Positions 44,263 to 54,594 of a stretch of 64,000 nt of DNA are shown one piece after another. The notes beneath the pieces were generated by a model that saw nothing but the letters and a program-made list of their open reading frames with translations, did not search any database and was not told the DNA's origin. Made by a program: the position numbers and the translations under genes. Within the stretch, counting starts at the first letter, position 1, and each line of letters opens with the position of its first letter. This DNA is from Kribbella pratensis (GTDB lineage Bacteria > Actinomycetota > Actinomycetes > Propionibacteriales > Kribbellaceae), in the NCBI RefSeq assembly GCF_004366075.1, contig NZ_SODU01000001.1, positions 186,001 to 250,000 on the forward strand, read 5' to 3'.

Positions 44263-45225
44263 ATGGCTGACTTGCGCGACTTTCCCGACCAGGCGTACTC
44301 CGGCGTCCATCACGGACCGCTGCAGGAGGGCGAGTGGATCACCCTGCAGGACTCCAAGGGCCGCCGGCACTCGGTCAAGCTGGAGCGCGGGAAGACCTTC
44401 CACACCACCAAGGGCGGGATCGAGCACGACCAGCTGATCGACGGCCCGGACGCCGTGGTGATCAGGTCCAAGGGCAACGTCGAGTACCTCGCGCTGCGGC
44501 CGCTGATGGCCGACTACTCGGTCTCGATGCCGCGCGGCGCCGCCGTGATCTACCCGAAGGACACCGCGCAGATCGTCACGATGGCCGACATCTTCCCCGG
44601 CGCGAAGGTGGTCGAGGCGGGCGCCGGTTCCGGTGCGCTGACCACCGCGCTGCTGCGGGCGGTCGGCATCCACGGTCAGGTGATCTCGTTCGAGCGCCGC
44701 GAGGACTTCGCCGAGGTCGCGCGGAAGAATGTGACCGGTTTCTTCGGCGGCGAGCACCCCGCCTGGCGGCTCGAGGTCGGCGACCTGGTCGAGAAGCTGA
44801 ACGAGCAGGACGTCGACCGCGTCGTCCTCGACATGCTCGCGCCGTGGGAGTGCGTTGACGTGGTCGCTGAGGCACTTTCACCCGGCGGGGTGTTCTGTGC
44901 CTATGTGGCCACCACAACGCAGCTGAGCCGCGTTGTGGAGACGCTGAGGGCACACGGCGAGTTCACCGAGCCGCGCGCGTGGGAGTCACTCGTGCGAGAC
45001 TGGCATGTAGAGGGTCTCGCCGTCCGTCCGGGCCACCGGATGCAAGGACACACGGCCTTCCTGGTCACCGCCCGGAGGATGGCGCACGGGGTGCAGGCAC
45101 CCCGTAAGAAGCGCCGTCCGGCACCGGGCGCGTACGGCGACGACTACGCCGGACCGCGCCGCCCTGAGGCAGCCGGTGCGCCGTCGTCCGAAGCATCCGC
45201 GGAAACTTCCGGCGACATGCCGTAG
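44263..45225 (+). CDS. trmI: tRNA (adenine-58-N1)-methyltransferase
   Basis: A 320-residue class I methyltransferase that makes m1A58 in tRNA. The SAM motif is VVEAGAGSGALTTALL at 117-132, and VDRVVLDMLAPWEC holds the catalytic Asp region. An N-terminal beta-barrel (about 20-90) and a disordered basic C-terminus (RKKRRPAPG and onward) complete it. AAGGTGAG precedes the ATG. It is the neighbour of the proteasomal ATPase gene, as in mycobacteria (Rv2118c). Confidence 0.95.
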   Translation: MADLRDFPDQAYSGVHHGPLQEGEWITLQDSKGRRHSVKLERGKTFHTTKGGIEHDQLIDGPDAVVIRSKGNVEYLALRPLMADYSVSMPRGAAVIYPKDTAQIVTMADIFPGAKVVEAGAGSGALTTALLRAVGIHGQVISFERREDFAEVARKNVTGFFGGEHPAWRLEVGDLVEKLNEQDVDRVVLDMLAPWECVDVVAEALSPGGVFCAYVATTTQLSRVVETLRAHGEFTEPRAWESLVRDWHVEGLAVRPGHRMQGHTAFLVTARRMAHGVQAPRKKRRPAPGAYGDDYAGPRRPEAAGAPSSEASAETSGDMP

Positions 45226-45267
45226 GCAACGGACTCCATCCGCAACCGACACGTGATGGGATTCAGC

Positions 45268-45295
45268 TTGCCCGGCGAGGTTTTCTGGGTAAGGT
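45268..45295 (+). promoter_or_regulatory. Candidate promoter of the proteasomal ATPase gene
   Basis: TTGCCC and TAAGGT are separated by 16 bases in the 106-base gap after trmI, about 36 bases before the preferred start codon. It fits a housekeeping actinobacterial promoter loosely; no experimental support is visible. Confidence 0.35.
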
Positions 45296-45331
45296 CCATA
45301 GGGTCGAGCCCCACATGGTGAGGTGATGATC

Positions 45332-47071
45332 GTGGCTGGAGACGAGAGTCCTACCGCGGCAGAACTGCGTAACCAGGTCCGGTACCTGGAAGCCGAGGTC
45401 GCGGCGTTGCGACGTCGGCTGCTCGAGCACCCGGCGGACAGCCGGTCGCTCGAGAGCAGACTGTCCGAAACCCAGGCCTCCTTGGCGAGTGTCACCGCTC
45501 AGAACGAGCGGCTGGCGGACACGCTGCGGGAGGCGCGAGAGAAGATCATCGCCCTGAAGGAGGAGGTCGACCGGCTGGCGCAACCGCCGTCCGGTTTCGG
45601 CACCTTCCTCGGACGGAACGAAGACGACACGCTCGACGTGTTCACCGGGGGCCGGAAACTCCGGGTCGCGGCGAGCCCGTCGGTGGACCTGGACGCGCTC
45701 AAGCTCGGCCAGGAACTGATGCTGAACGAAGCACTTAACGTGGTCGAGGCCTGTGACTTCGAGGTCGTCGGCGACGTGGTGATGCTCAAGGAGCTGCTCG
45801 CCGACGGCGAGCGGGCACTGGTGATCGCACAGGCCGACGAGGAGCGCGTGGTGCGACTGGCGTCGCCGCTGCTCGACGTACCCCTGCGTGCCGGTGACTC
45901 GCTGTTGCTCGAGGCCCGCTCCGGATACGTGTACGAGAAGATCCCGAAGTCCGAGGTCGAGGAGCTGATCCTCGAAGAGGTTCCGGACATCGACTACACC
46001 CAGATCGGCGGCCTGTCCGGCCAGATCGAGCAGATCCGGGACGCGGTCGAGCTGCCGTACCTGCACAAGGACCTGTTCCTGGAACACGAGCTCAAGCCGC
46101 CGAAGGGCGTGCTGCTCTACGGCCCGCCGGGGTGTGGCAAGACGCTGATCGCGAAGGCGGTCGCGAACTCGCTGGCCAAGAAGGTCGCCGAGCGGACCGG
46201 GACCGAGGGCCAGAAGTCGTTCTTCCTGAACATCAAGGGCCCCGAGCTGCTGAACAAGTACGTCGGCGAGACCGAGCGTCACATCCGCCTGGTCTTCCAG
46301 CGGGCCCGGGAGAAGGCTTCCGAGGGCATGCCGGTGATCGTGTTCTTCGACGAGATGGACTCGCTGTTCCGCACCCGCGGATCCGGTGTGTCGTCGGATG
46401 TCGAGAACACCATCGTCCCGCAGTTGCTGAGCGAGATCGACGGTGTCGAGGGGCTGGAGAACGTCCTCGTCATCGGTGCCTCCAACCGCGAGGACATGAT
46501 CGACCCGGCGATCCTGCGGCCCGGCCGGCTGGACGTGAAGATCAAGATCGAGCGCCCCGACGCGGAGGCGGCGCGGGACATCTTCTCGAAGTACCTGACC
46601 GCGAACCTGCCGCTGCACGTCGACGATCTGGGCGAGTTCGGCGGGGACCGGCAGGGCTGCGTGGACGGGATGATCCAGCGCACGGTCGAGCGGATGTACA
46701 CAGAGGCCGACGAGAACCGCTTCCTCGAGGTCACCTACGCCAACGGTGACAAGGAGGTCCTGTACTTCAAGGACTTCAACTCGGGCGCGATGATCCAGAA
46801 CATCGTCGACCGGGCGAAGAAGATGGCGATCAAGGCGTTCCTGGACGAGAACCAGAAGGGTCTGCGGGTGCAGCACCTGCTGCAGGCCTGCGTGGACGAG
46901 TTCAAGGAGAACGAGGACCTGCCGAACACCACGAACCCGGACGACTGGGCCCGGATCTCCGGCAAGAAGGGCGAGCGGATCGTCTACATCCGGACGCTCA
47001 TCTCCGGCAAGCAGGGCACCGAGCCCGGCCGGTCGATCGACACCGCGACCAACACCGGTCAGTACCTGTAA
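45332..47071 (+). CDS. arc: Proteasome-associated AAA+ ATPase (ARC/Mpa)
   Basis: A 579-residue ATPase that binds Pup on substrates through its N-terminal coiled coil (about 10-90, [15 protein letters not shown] onward), then unfolds them into the 20S proteasome. Two OB-like domains follow; Walker A GPPGCGKT is at 264-271 and Walker B IVFFDE near 336-341. The C-terminal TGQYL is the proteasome-docking tail. GTG at 45332 is preferred because GAGG lies eight bases before it; GTG at 45323 and ATG at 45326 are alternatives that add two or three residues. A strong hairpin follows the gene. Confidence 0.95.
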   Translation: MAGDESPTAAELRNQVRYLEAEVAALRRRLLEHPADSRSLESRLSETQASLASVTAQNERLADTLREAREKIIALKEEVDRLAQPPSGFGTFLGRNEDDTLDVFTGGRKLRVAASPSVDLDALKLGQELMLNEALNVVEACDFEVVGDVVMLKELLADGERALVIAQADEERVVRLASPLLDVPLRAGDSLLLEARSGYVYEKIPKSEVEELILEEVPDIDYTQIGGLSGQIEQIRDAVELPYLHKDLFLEHELKPPKGVLLYGPPGCGKTLIAKAVANSLAKKVAERTGTEGQKSFFLNIKGPELLNKYVGETERHIRLVFQRAREKASEGMPVIVFFDEMDSLFRTRGSGVSSDVENTIVPQLLSEIDGVEGLENVLVIGASNREDMIDPAILRPGRLDVKIKIERPDAEAARDIFSKYLTANLPLHVDDLGEFGGDRQGCVDGMIQRTVERMYTEADENRFLEVTYANGDKEVLYFKDFNSGAMIQNIVDRAKKMAIKAFLDENQKGLRVQHLLQACVDEFKENEDLPNTTNPDDWARISGKKGERIVYIRTLISGKQGTEPGRSIDTATNTGQYL

Positions 47072-47084
47072 CACGCCGTACCGC

Positions 47085-47119
47085 GAACCGCCCCCGGACC
47101 GAGCGTCCGGGGGCGGTTC
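47085..47119. terminator. Terminator-like hairpin after arc
   Basis: GAACCGCCCCCGGAC and GTCCGGGGGCGGTTC are perfect 15-base arms around a 5-base loop, 13 bases after the arc stop. There is no clean U-tract, but the very stable stem is typical of actinobacterial terminators. Confidence 0.65.
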
Positions 47120-47216
47120 CGCTTCTCCTGGGTCTCCTGGGGGTAGGTCTAACACCCGGTGAGATCGGGGGGTTTCCCCGATTGGTACCGCGGTTTTGCG
47201 GGCCTAGCGTGCTGCT

Positions 47217-47555
47217 ATGGCGACGGACGAGGTGCGGAAGGACCTGCGTGCTGCGGTGGCGGCACGCCAGGAGCTGGGACCGGAGTACGAGGCCGAGATC
47301 ATCGACGGCTTCCTGGAGAAGCTCGACGCGCGTGACCGGCACCGTAGCGCCGGGCTGCTGCCGGAGCCTGCGCCTCGGCGGCACCCGAGCCGCGAGACCG
47401 ACCCGGGCGGGCTGGCGCTGGCGATCGTCTCGATCGTCGCCGCGATCCCGATCACCGCGATCGCAGCCGGCATGATCGGCCCCTTCGGCGTCGTCATCTG
47501 CTGGGCGGGCCTGGTCGCGATCAACTTCGCCCGGACGATGGCCCGCCGCCGCTAA
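47217..47555 (+). CDS. Small hypothetical membrane protein
   Basis: A 112-residue protein. An N-terminal amphipathic/charged part (MATDEVRKDLRAAVAARQELG) is followed by two hydrophobic helices (GGLALAIVSIVAAIPITAIAAG and GVVICWAGLVAINF) and a basic end. Similar small proteins are common in actinobacteria without assigned function. It is preceded by an inverted repeat, ATCGGGG/CCCCGAT (47164-47182). Its TAA stop overlaps the opposing gene's TAG by sharing CTAA. Confidence 0.7.
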   Translation: MATDEVRKDLRAAVAARQELGPEYEAEIIDGFLEKLDARDRHRSAGLLPEPAPRRHPSRETDPGGLALAIVSIVAAIPITAIAAGMIGPFGVVICWAGLVAINFARTMARRR

Positions 47556-48427
47556 CCGACAGGCACCGGCCGGCCCTGGGCGTCGAAGGCGCGGACCTCG
47601 GTCTCGAGTCGCTGGCCGAGCGTGAACTTTCCGTTCGCCTGGACCTCGAGGTAGGCGAAGCCGCCGTCGACGACGCCGCTCGTCCACGGGCCGGTCTTCC
47701 CGTCGAGCACGTACCGGGCCTCGACCTTGGCGACATCCGGATGGGCCCGGTAGAGCCGCCACGCCTGCAGCGTGGTCAGGTCGTTCGTGATGTCGCCGTC
47801 GGTGCTGCCGAGCGTCACCAGACCGCGCTGCGCCGTCGGCTCGGTCCGCCAGGCCTTGTCCTCGACCCGTGCGACGGATGCGACCGCGCCGAGCTTGGCG
47901 CTCGGTGGCATGCGCGTCATGCAGAACCGGTACCCGAGCTTGGCGATGGATGGTGCTCCTCCGGGCCCGGGCTTGCGACCGCCGCGGGTCACAGTGGGCT
48001 GCGCCGTGGCGCGCTTCGTGTTCAGTGCCAGTGCCACCAGCGCGCTGCTGTCCGTGGTGATGCCGCGGACGTGACGGCTCCAGACAAGCTGAGCGGGACC
48101 CGCTTCATCCGGGAACTGGCAATCGGCGACGATCTTGGCCACGTCGCCCCGCGGCACCGCGCCGAGGTCGACCCCGACCCTGGCCTCGGGCGAGGTGAGC
48201 GGTGCCGATGTACCGGCCGCGGCGGGTTCGTCGGGCGACTTCTGGGTAACGACCAACGTGCCGGCGACCACGGCCGCGACGGCTCCGACGCCGACCATCG
48301 GGGCGATCCAGCGCCGGGCCTGGCGGCCGGTGGCGGGCCGGGTACGCTCCATCAGCTGGTTACGCATCCGGGAGCGCTCGGCGGCGCTCAGCGGTGGAAC
48401 GCGCGGCGGTTCGAGTTCGGTGTTCAT
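47552..48427 (-). CDS. Membrane-anchored protein coupled to an ECF sigma factor
   Basis: A 291-residue protein with an N-terminal cytoplasmic stretch (RVPPLSAAERSRMRNQLMERTR), one transmembrane helix at about 42-60 (IAPMVGVGAVAAVVAGTLVV) and an extracytoplasmic domain with two cysteines. Its ATG overlaps the sigma factor stop (ATGA). This arrangement resembles CU044_5270-like partner proteins of actinobacterial ECF factors. No anti-sigma zinc motif is seen, so an anti-sigma or sensor role is inference. Confidence 0.7.
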   Translation of the reverse strand: MNTELEPPRVPPLSAAERSRMRNQLMERTRPATGRQARRWIAPMVGVGAVAAVVAGTLVVTQKSPDEPAAAGTSAPLTSPEARVGVDLGAVPRGDVAKIVADCQFPDEAGPAQLVWSRHVRGITTDSSALVALALNTKRATAQPTVTRGGRKPGPGGAPSIAKLGYRFCMTRMPPSAKLGAVASVARVEDKAWRTEPTAQRGLVTLGSTDGDITNDLTTLQAWRLYRAHPDVAKVEARYVLDGKTGPWTSGVVDGGFAYLEVQANGKFTLGQRLETEVRAFDAQGRPVPVG

Positions 48428-49080
48428 GACAGCTCCTCGGTGAGGTCGACCCGGGTCAGCAGGTCGGGGAAACGGCGACGTGTGCGGTGCAGCCGGGCCT
48501 TGACGGTTCCGACCGGTACGCCGAGCGCGTCCGCGGCCTCGGCAGTGGTGAGTCCGGACCAGACGACGAGCTCGAGGGTCTCGCGCTCGTGCCGGGGGAG
48601 CTTGGCCACGGCGCGACGGATCGCCGACATCCGGAGCTCGTCGTCCAGCCGGCGGGCGACATCGGGGGCATGGTCGTCGTCAGGTGACGGCTCGGGCAGG
48701 CGATCGACAAGGTTCCGCAAGCGGGCCGCCGTCCGGGCCAGCGTCCGGCACTCGTTGCCGGCCACGACGAGCAGCCAGCCGCGAGCGCTCGATCCGGTCA
48801 GCGGCCCCGGCGGATTGCGCTCGAACCGCCGCCAGGTGCTCAGGAACGTTGCCTGGACCACGTCGTCGGCGGTGCTCCAGGATGCGGTCCGCCGGAACGC
48901 GAACGCCCGTACGTCGTCGGCGTACCGGTCGAAGAGCTCGCCGAGCGCGAAATGGTCCCCAGCGCGCAACTGCTCCCAGAGCTCCTCGTCGGAGCCGTCG
49001 ACGGGCGGCGGGTCGCTCGCTGAACCGGCGGCTGCGGATCCCGTCGACGGGTCCCTGTCGTCAGTCAGGATGATCTTCAC
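48424..49080 (-). CDS. ECF RNA polymerase sigma factor
   Basis: A 218-residue ECF sigma factor. Region 2 lies about 45-110 (ALGELFDRYADDVRAFAFRRT, DDVVQATFLSTWRRF) and region 4 about 150-205 (LPRHERETLELVVWSGLTTAEAADALGVPVGTVKARL). The GTG start is uncertain: no good ribosome-binding site is seen, and a TTG nine codons upstream is an alternative. Co-expressed with the membrane protein that overlaps it. Confidence 0.9.
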   Translation of the reverse strand: MKIILTDDRDPSTGSAAAGSASDPPPVDGSDEELWEQLRAGDHFALGELFDRYADDVRAFAFRRTASWSTADDVVQATFLSTWRRFERNPPGPLTGSSARGWLLVVAGNECRTLARTAARLRNLVDRLPEPSPDDDHAPDVARRLDDELRMSAIRRAVAKLPRHERETLELVVWSGLTTAEAADALGVPVGTVKARLHRTRRRFPDLLTRVDLTEELS

Positions 49081-49116
49081 ATGAGCTAGTGACCGCTCGC
49101 CTGCCAAGGGGTTGCA

Positions 49117-49857
49117 TCACAGCACGGCGGCGATCTCTGCCAGTCCGGTCGCGACGTCGTCGGGAAGGCCCAGGAGCAGGCCGCGGTGGGTGCCGTACCA
49201 GGGGGATAGACGGGCCCAGTCGTGGGCGCGTTCGACCTGGTCAGGGGTGGGTCGGTACACCTCGGCGAGGCCGGCGGCGACCGGGGCCGGTGCGCCGTTG
49301 AGGGGCCAGCAGAGGTCGAGGGCGGGGTCGCCGATGACGGCGTCGGTCCAGTCGATGACTCCGGTGATCTGTCCGTCGGTCATCAGGATGTGGTCGGGAC
49401 CGAAGTCGCAGTGCACCAAGGCGGTTCGGACGTTCGCGACGCGGTCCAGCAGCTCGACCGCTGTGGTCCGGACCTCTGCCGGGAGCAACGGCACGATCTG
49501 GTCGCGGCACTCGCCCAGAAAGGCGGTCTTCTCGGCTGTAGCGGTCGCTGCGTCCAATGCGCCGTACGCCACGGCTTCTGTGGTGTCGACCGCATGTAAC
49601 GCCTTCAGGAAGCCGCCCAGTGCCCGGCCAGTCTCGACGCTGCCGTCGGTGAACGGTTCGCCGGGGAGCAGCAGGTGGCGTACGCCGTCGCTTGTCAGCT
49701 CAGGTACTGGGACCGGCAGCGGGAGCTGTGGCGCGAGCCAGGGGAGGAGGGTGGCCTCGGCGAGCAGCCGCGGGCGCACCTCCGGGCGACGCGGTGCCCG
49801 GTGGATCCACGGCCCGTCGATCCAGGCGTGGCTGTCCCACCCCTCGATGATTGTCAT
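49117..49857 (-). CDS. Aminoglycoside phosphotransferase-fold kinase
   Basis: A 246-residue APH-family protein. The catalytic loop is VHCDFGPDHILM (Asp and Asn-position His) and the metal-binding motif is GVIDWTDAVIGDPALDL. The N-lobe is short, so it is not a typical resistance enzyme; it may phosphorylate a small metabolite. Its ATG overlaps the stop of the upstream Nudix gene by four bases, so both are translated together. Confidence 0.85.
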   Translation of the reverse strand: MTIIEGWDSHAWIDGPWIHRAPRRPEVRPRLLAEATLLPWLAPQLPLPVPVPELTSDGVRHLLLPGEPFTDGSVETGRALGGFLKALHAVDTTEAVAYGALDAATATAEKTAFLGECRDQIVPLLPAEVRTTAVELLDRVANVRTALVHCDFGPDHILMTDGQITGVIDWTDAVIGDPALDLCWPLNGAPAPVAAGLAEVYRPTPDQVERAHDWARLSPWYGTHRGLLLGLPDDVATGLAEIAAVL

Positions 49858-50348
49858 ACCAAGCTCCGGACGTACGGCCCGAGCAACGCCAGCGTGTCCG
49901 GCATGAACGACCACTCGTCGAACTTGGCCACGAGCTCGGCCGGCGACATCCACGCGCCCCAGGCGACCTCTTCCGGCTGATGCCGCACCGGGCCGTCCCA
50001 GACACACGTGTACAGGTACGCGTGGTACCGCGTGTTCTCGTCGGCGTAGTCGTCCTCCGGTAACCGCGTCAGCTCCACGCCGGAGATCCCGAGCTCCTCG
50101 TCCAGTTCCCGTACGACGGCATGGAACGGGTCCTCACCGGCCGCGACGACCCCACCCGCAGCGAAGTCGTACCGTCCCGGATAGACGTCCTTCGTCGGCG
50201 TCCGCCGATGCACGTAGATCTCACCGGCGGAATTCAGGACGACGACACCCGTCGCGGAGTGACGCAGGTTGTCGCGCCGCATCACAGACCGTGGCACCGC
50301 CCCGGTGACCTGGTTGGCCTCGTCCAGAATCGCCACCATCTCGTCCAC
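49854..50348 (-). CDS. Nudix hydrolase (YfcD-like)
   Basis: A 164-residue Nudix protein. The Nudix box is complete: GGVVAAGEDPFHAVVREL followed by DEELGI. The upstream part (SVMRRDNLRHSATGVVVLNS, YVHRRTPTKDVYPGRYD) resembles the isopentenyl-diphosphate isomerase-like/YfcD branch. GTG start. It is divergent from dop with a 73-base gap and overlaps the kinase-fold gene. Confidence 0.9.
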   Translation of the reverse strand: MDEMVAILDEANQVTGAVPRSVMRRDNLRHSATGVVVLNSAGEIYVHRRTPTKDVYPGRYDFAAGGVVAAGEDPFHAVVRELDEELGISGVELTRLPEDDYADENTRYHAYLYTCVWDGPVRHQPEEVAWGAWMSPAELVAKFDEWSFMPDTLALLGPYVRSLV

Positions 50349-50421
50349 CCGCGCAGTCTCACAGATAACCCTGTGGATACAGCAACCCCTTTAGTCGCTG
50401 GTACCGCGTAGGCTCGGCTGC

Positions 50422-51942
50422 ATGAGTGTTCGGCGGATCATGGGTACCGAGACCGAGTTCGGGATCTCGGTGCCGGGGCAGCCCGGGGCGAACCCGATGC
50501 TGACCTCGAGCCAGGTGGTGAACGGGTACGCGCAGACGCAGCCGCTCGCGCGCAAGACCCGGTGGGACTTCGACGAGGAGCACCCGCTGCGGGACGCGCG
50601 AGGATTCGACCTCAGCCGGGAGGTGGCCGACTCCAGCCAGCTCACCGACGAGGAGACCGGCCTGGCGAACGTGATCCTCACCAACGGCGCCCGGCTGTAC
50701 GTCGACCACGCCCACCCGGAGTACTCCGCGCCCGAGACGACGAACCCGCGGGACGCGGTGGTGTGGGACAAGGCCGGCGAGCTGGTGATCATGGAGGGGG
50801 CGCGGCAGGCCCGGCTGATTCCCGGGGCGCCGCAGCTGAACCTCTACAAGAACAACACCGACAACAAGGGCGCGTCGTACGGTTCGCACGAGAACTACCT
50901 GATGCGGCGGTCGACGCCGTTCGCGTCGATCGTGCGGCACCTGACGCCGTTCTTCGTGAGCCGTCAGGTGGTGACCGGCGCCGGCCGGGTCGGGATCGGC
51001 CAGGACGGCGCGGCGCACGGCTTCCAGATCAGCCAGCGGGCCGACTACTTCGAGGTCGAGGTCGGCCTGGAGACGACGCTGAAGCGGCCGATCATCAACA
51101 CCCGCGACGAACCGCACGCGAACCCGGACCGCTACCGCCGGCTGCACGTGATCATCGGCGACGCGAACCTGTCCGAGATCTCGACGTACCTGAAGGTCGG
51201 GACGACGTCGCTGGTGCTGGCGATGATCGAGGACGGCTGGCTGACCGACGACCTCAGCGTCGACCGGCCGGTGACCGCGCTGCACGAGGTCAGCCACGAC
51301 CCGTCCTGCACGCACCTGCTGACGCTCAAGGACGGCCGCAAGATCACCGCCGTCCAGCTGCAGACGGAGTACCTGGAGCAGGCCCGCAAGTACGTCGAGG
51401 ACAAGTACGGCGACGACGCGGACCGGCAGACCAAGGACGTGCTGCACCGCTGGGAGCAGGTGCTCGACCAGCTCGCCACCGACCCGATGAAGCTGTCCGA
51501 CCAGCTCGACTGGGTCGCGAAGTACAAACTGCTCCAGTCGTACCGCGACCGCGACGCCCTCGAGTGGGACGACTCGAAGCTGCACCTGATCGACCTGCAG
51601 TACGCCGACCTGCGCCCGGACAAGGGCCTGTATTACAAGTTGGTGAAATCCGGCCGGATGCAGCGGATCGTCTCCGACGAGGAGATCCGGATGGCCGTCG
51701 CGCACCCGCCGACCGACACCCGGGCGTATTTCCGCGGCCGCTGCATGCAGCAGTACGCGCCGCAGGTCGCGGCCGCCTCCTGGGACTCGGTGATCTTCGA
51801 TCTGCCCGGCAAGGAGTCGCTCCAGCGGATCCCGACCCTGGACCCGCTGCGGGGCACGAAAGCGCATGTCGGGGCACTTCTTGACCAATGCGACACCGCA
51901 AGTGACCTGGTTCGCACCATTACTGGGGGTGCCGCCGGGTAG
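50422..51942 (+). CDS. dop: Pup deamidase/depupylase
   Basis: A 506-residue carboxylate-amine ligase-fold enzyme that removes Pup from conjugates (and deamidates Pup where it ends in Gln). The catalytic N-terminus is [13 protein letters not shown], with the GTETE acidic motif for ATP-magnesium; [12 protein letters not shown] and RGRCMQQY are further conserved stretches. Because the local Pup already ends in Glu, only the depupylase role is needed here. It lies 55 bases upstream of pup, in the usual dop-pup-prcB-prcA order. Confidence 0.93.
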   Translation: MSVRRIMGTETEFGISVPGQPGANPMLTSSQVVNGYAQTQPLARKTRWDFDEEHPLRDARGFDLSREVADSSQLTDEETGLANVILTNGARLYVDHAHPEYSAPETTNPRDAVVWDKAGELVIMEGARQARLIPGAPQLNLYKNNTDNKGASYGSHENYLMRRSTPFASIVRHLTPFFVSRQVVTGAGRVGIGQDGAAHGFQISQRADYFEVEVGLETTLKRPIINTRDEPHANPDRYRRLHVIIGDANLSEISTYLKVGTTSLVLAMIEDGWLTDDLSVDRPVTALHEVSHDPSCTHLLTLKDGRKITAVQLQTEYLEQARKYVEDKYGDDADRQTKDVLHRWEQVLDQLATDPMKLSDQLDWVAKYKLLQSYRDRDALEWDDSKLHLIDLQYADLRPDKGLYYKLVKSGRMQRIVSDEEIRMAVAHPPTDTRAYFRGRCMQQYAPQVAAASWDSVIFDLPGKESLQRIPTLDPLRGTKAHVGALLDQCDTASDLVRTITGGAAG

Positions 51943-51997
51943 GGTCGCTAGTGAGGGTCGGTTGGGCGGCCCTCCCAGCGGTTCTAGGAGGTGTGCC

Positions 51998-52207
51998 ATG
52001 GCGAAGGACGGCGGTCAGCAGCACAAGCAGCCGAAGCGTTCGTCGACCGAGGAAGAGGTCGAGCAGGTCGAGGCGTCGGAGGACGTCCAGGAGCGGAAAG
52101 AGCGGCTCGACGAGGACGTCGACTCGATCCTGGACGAGATCGACGAGGTCCTCGAGGAGAACGCCGAGGAGTTCGTCCGCGGATTCGTGCAAAAGGGTGG
52201 GGAGTGA
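51998..52207 (+). CDS. pup: Prokaryotic ubiquitin-like protein Pup
   Basis: A 69-residue, mostly disordered protein that is ligated to lysines and targets proteins to the proteasome. It contains the helix-forming, ARC-binding central part ([18 protein letters not shown]) and ends KGGE. The terminal Glu means no deamidation is required before ligation. GGAGGTG lies five bases before the ATG. Its stop overlaps the prcB start (GTGA). Confidence 0.97.
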   Translation: MAKDGGQQHKQPKRSSTEEEVEQVEASEDVQERKERLDEDVDSILDEIDEVLEENAEEFVRGFVQKGGE

Positions 52208-53058
52208 ACCGCTCGATGACATCTGATGCCTCCGGCCGGCTGCCGGAAGCCTTCCTGACCCCAGGCGGCTCGTCGTTCATGGACTTCCTGGCCGGGCATG
52301 CGCCCGACCTGCTGCCCGGACGACGGTCCCTGGGGCAGGGTGACCTGTCCAGCGAAGTCCCGCACGGTACGACGATCGTGGCCGCCACCTTCCCGGGTGG
52401 CGTGATCATGGCCGGCGACCGGCGGGCCACGATGGGCAACATCATCGCCCAGCGTGACATCGAGAAGGTGTTCCCCGCCGACGAGTACTCGGCGGTCGCG
52501 TTCGCCGGCTCGGCCGGCTTCGGGATCGAGATGGTCCGGTTGTTCCAGGTCGAGCTGGAGCACTACGAGAAGCTCGAGGGCGCCACCCTCAGTCTCGACG
52601 GCAAGGCCAACCGGCTCAGTGCGCTGATCCGCGGCAACCTGCCGATGGCCATGCAGGGTCTTACCGTGGTGCCGCTGTTCGCGGGCTACGACCCGGACAT
52701 CAAGGGCGGCCGGATCTTCTCCTACGACCCGACCGGCGGGCGGTACGAGGAGACCCACTTCTACAGCGTCGGTTCGGGCTCGCTGTTCGCCCGCGGCGCG
52801 CTGAAGAAGCTGTACCGCGAGGACCTGTCCGAGACCGACTGCGCGACGGTGGCGATCCAGTCGCTGATCGACGCGGCCGACGACGACTCGGCGACCGGTG
52901 GCCCGGACATGCTGCGCCGGATCTTCCCGGTGATCGGCGTGGTCACCGTCGACGGCTACCGGCGGCTGCCGGAGGACGAGGTGGCGGCGCTGGTCGACGC
53001 CGCCTGGGCCCAGCGCCACGAGCGTCCCGACGGCCCGGCCGCGGCGTCCCTGACCTGA
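52204..53058 (+). CDS. prcB: Proteasome beta subunit
   Basis: A 284-residue precursor. The first 55 residues are a propeptide ending EVPHG; autocleavage exposes Thr56 ([11 protein letters not shown]), the catalytic nucleophile. The conserved Lys region (GDRRATMG) and the Ser-Gly-Ser block ([12 protein letters not shown]) are present. The GTG start overlaps the pup stop, so the two are coupled. It forms the inner rings of the 20S core with prcA. Confidence 0.97.
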   Translation: MNRSMTSDASGRLPEAFLTPGGSSFMDFLAGHAPDLLPGRRSLGQGDLSSEVPHGTTIVAATFPGGVIMAGDRRATMGNIIAQRDIEKVFPADEYSAVAFAGSAGFGIEMVRLFQVELEHYEKLEGATLSLDGKANRLSALIRGNLPMAMQGLTVVPLFAGYDPDIKGGRIFSYDPTGGRYEETHFYSVGSGSLFARGALKKLYREDLSETDCATVAIQSLIDAADDDSATGGPDMLRRIFPVIGVVTVDGYRRLPEDEVAALVDAAWAQRHERPDGPAAASLT

Positions 53059-53107
53059 CCATCTCGATGATCATGCCCGATCGACTGATTAGAGGACGAC
53101 ACCTTCG

Positions 53108-53956
53108 ATGAGCGTTCCGTTCTACGTCTCGCCCGAGCAGCTGATGCGGGACCGGGCCGACTTCGCCCGGAAGGGCATCGCCAAGGGCCGCAGCGCGATC
53201 GCGCTGCAGTACGCCGACGGCATCCTGTTCGTGGCGGAGAACCGCTCGCCCGCCCTGCACAAGGTGGCCGAGATCTACGACCGGATGGCGTTCGCCGCCG
53301 TCGGCCGGTACAACGAGTTCGAGAACCTGCGGATCGCCGGAGTCCGGCTCGCCGACATGCGCGGGTACTCCTACGACCGGCGCGACGTCACCGGCCGGGC
53401 GCTGGCCAACGCGTATGCGCAGACCCTCGGCGCGATCTTCTCCTCCGGCGGCGAGAAGCCGCTCGAGGTGGAGATCCTGGTCGCCGAGATCGGCGCCGGC
53501 CCGGCCGACGACCAGATCTACCGGCTCACCTACGACGGCTCGATCGCGGACGTCCGCGGGTACGCCGTGATGGGCGGCGCCGCGGAGACGGTCGCGGAAT
53601 ACATCGGCGAGCACTACTCCGACGGCATCTCGCTGGCCGGCGCGGTCCGGCTGGCAGTGGACGCGCTCGGCCACGACAGCACCGAGGTCCGGGAGCTCAC
53701 CCCGGACCAGCTCGAGGTCGCCGTCCTGGACCGGACCCGGACCCAGATGCGCAAGTTCAAGCGCATCTCCGAGGAGTCGTTGGCCGGCATCCTGAGCGAG
53801 TCCAGCCCGGCGGTGGACGCGAAATCGGAGTCGGGCTCGGGTTCGGACGCGAGTGACTCCAGTGAGTCGTCCACGGGTGACACTCCAGTCGCACCGCCGG
53901 CGGACGACGCACCGGTAGCGCCGCCGGAAGACTCGGACGACGACCGTCCGCTGTGA
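53108..53956 (+). CDS. prcA: Proteasome alpha subunit
   Basis: A 282-residue subunit of the outer 20S rings. It starts [20 protein letters not shown] (the gating N-terminus) and carries [21 protein letters not shown]. It has no catalytic Thr. The C-terminal 60 residues are an acidic, Ser/Asp/Pro-rich tail ([29 protein letters not shown]), longer than in mycobacteria. Its stop overlaps the next gene's GTG by four bases. Confidence 0.96.
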   Translation: MSVPFYVSPEQLMRDRADFARKGIAKGRSAIALQYADGILFVAENRSPALHKVAEIYDRMAFAAVGRYNEFENLRIAGVRLADMRGYSYDRRDVTGRALANAYAQTLGAIFSSGGEKPLEVEILVAEIGAGPADDQIYRLTYDGSIADVRGYAVMGGAAETVAEYIGEHYSDGISLAGAVRLAVDALGHDSTEVRELTPDQLEVAVLDRTRTQMRKFKRISEESLAGILSESSPAVDAKSESGSGSDASDSSESSTGDTPVAPPADDAPVAPPEDSDDDRPL

Positions 53957-54567
53957 CGGACCAGATCGAGAACTCAGCCGCTACCGACAAGGTGGCGGCT
54001 GAGCTGTCTCGTCCGGCCGACCCGGCACCTTGGGAGCTGCTGGGGGAGGAGACGGGGTTCCACCGGTTCCTGAGCGTGAACCTGCGCCGGTACCGGATGC
54101 CCGACGGGCGCGAGGTCGACTGGGACGTGCTCGGCCCGAAGTCCGACGCCGGGATCACGTCCGGCGTGACCGTGCTGCCGTTGACGCCTGAGGGCCGGAT
54201 CGTCACGGTGCGGATGTTCCGGGCCGGACCGGACCGCGTCGTCACGAATCTGCCAGGTGGGTACGTCGAGCCCGGCGAAGACCCCGCGGTGGCAGGTGTC
54301 CGGGAGCTCGAGGAGGAGACCGGCTACGTCTGCGAGTCGCTCGAAGTCGTCGGCTGGCAGTGGTCGGCGGCCTCGTCGACGTACCGCAAGTACGTCGCGA
54401 TTGCCCGCGGCTGCCGCCCCGACGGGAAACAGCAACTGGACGAGACCGAGGACTGTATCCCGGTCGAGCTGTCCCTGGACGCGTTCCGTGCGGAGTTGCG
54501 CACACCCGGTGCGATGACGGGAATCGACGCCGCCTATCTCGCGTTGGACCACGCAGGTTTGCTCTAG
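53953..54567 (+). CDS. Nudix hydrolase coupled to prcA
   Basis: A 204-residue Nudix protein, ADP-ribose pyrophosphatase-like. The Nudix box fits the consensus exactly: [15 protein letters not shown], then RELEEETGY. The GTG start overlaps the prcA stop (GTGA), so it is translated from the proteasome mRNA. Substrate (NDP-sugar, ADP-ribose or other) cannot be told from sequence. Confidence 0.9.
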   Translation: MTDQIENSAATDKVAAELSRPADPAPWELLGEETGFHRFLSVNLRRYRMPDGREVDWDVLGPKSDAGITSGVTVLPLTPEGRIVTVRMFRAGPDRVVTNLPGGYVEPGEDPAVAGVRELEEETGYVCESLEVVGWQWSAASSTYRKYVAIARGCRPDGKQQLDETEDCIPVELSLDAFRAELRTPGAMTGIDAAYLALDHAGLL

Positions 54568-54594
54568 CAACCAGCAATCTGTGGAGGAATCGAT

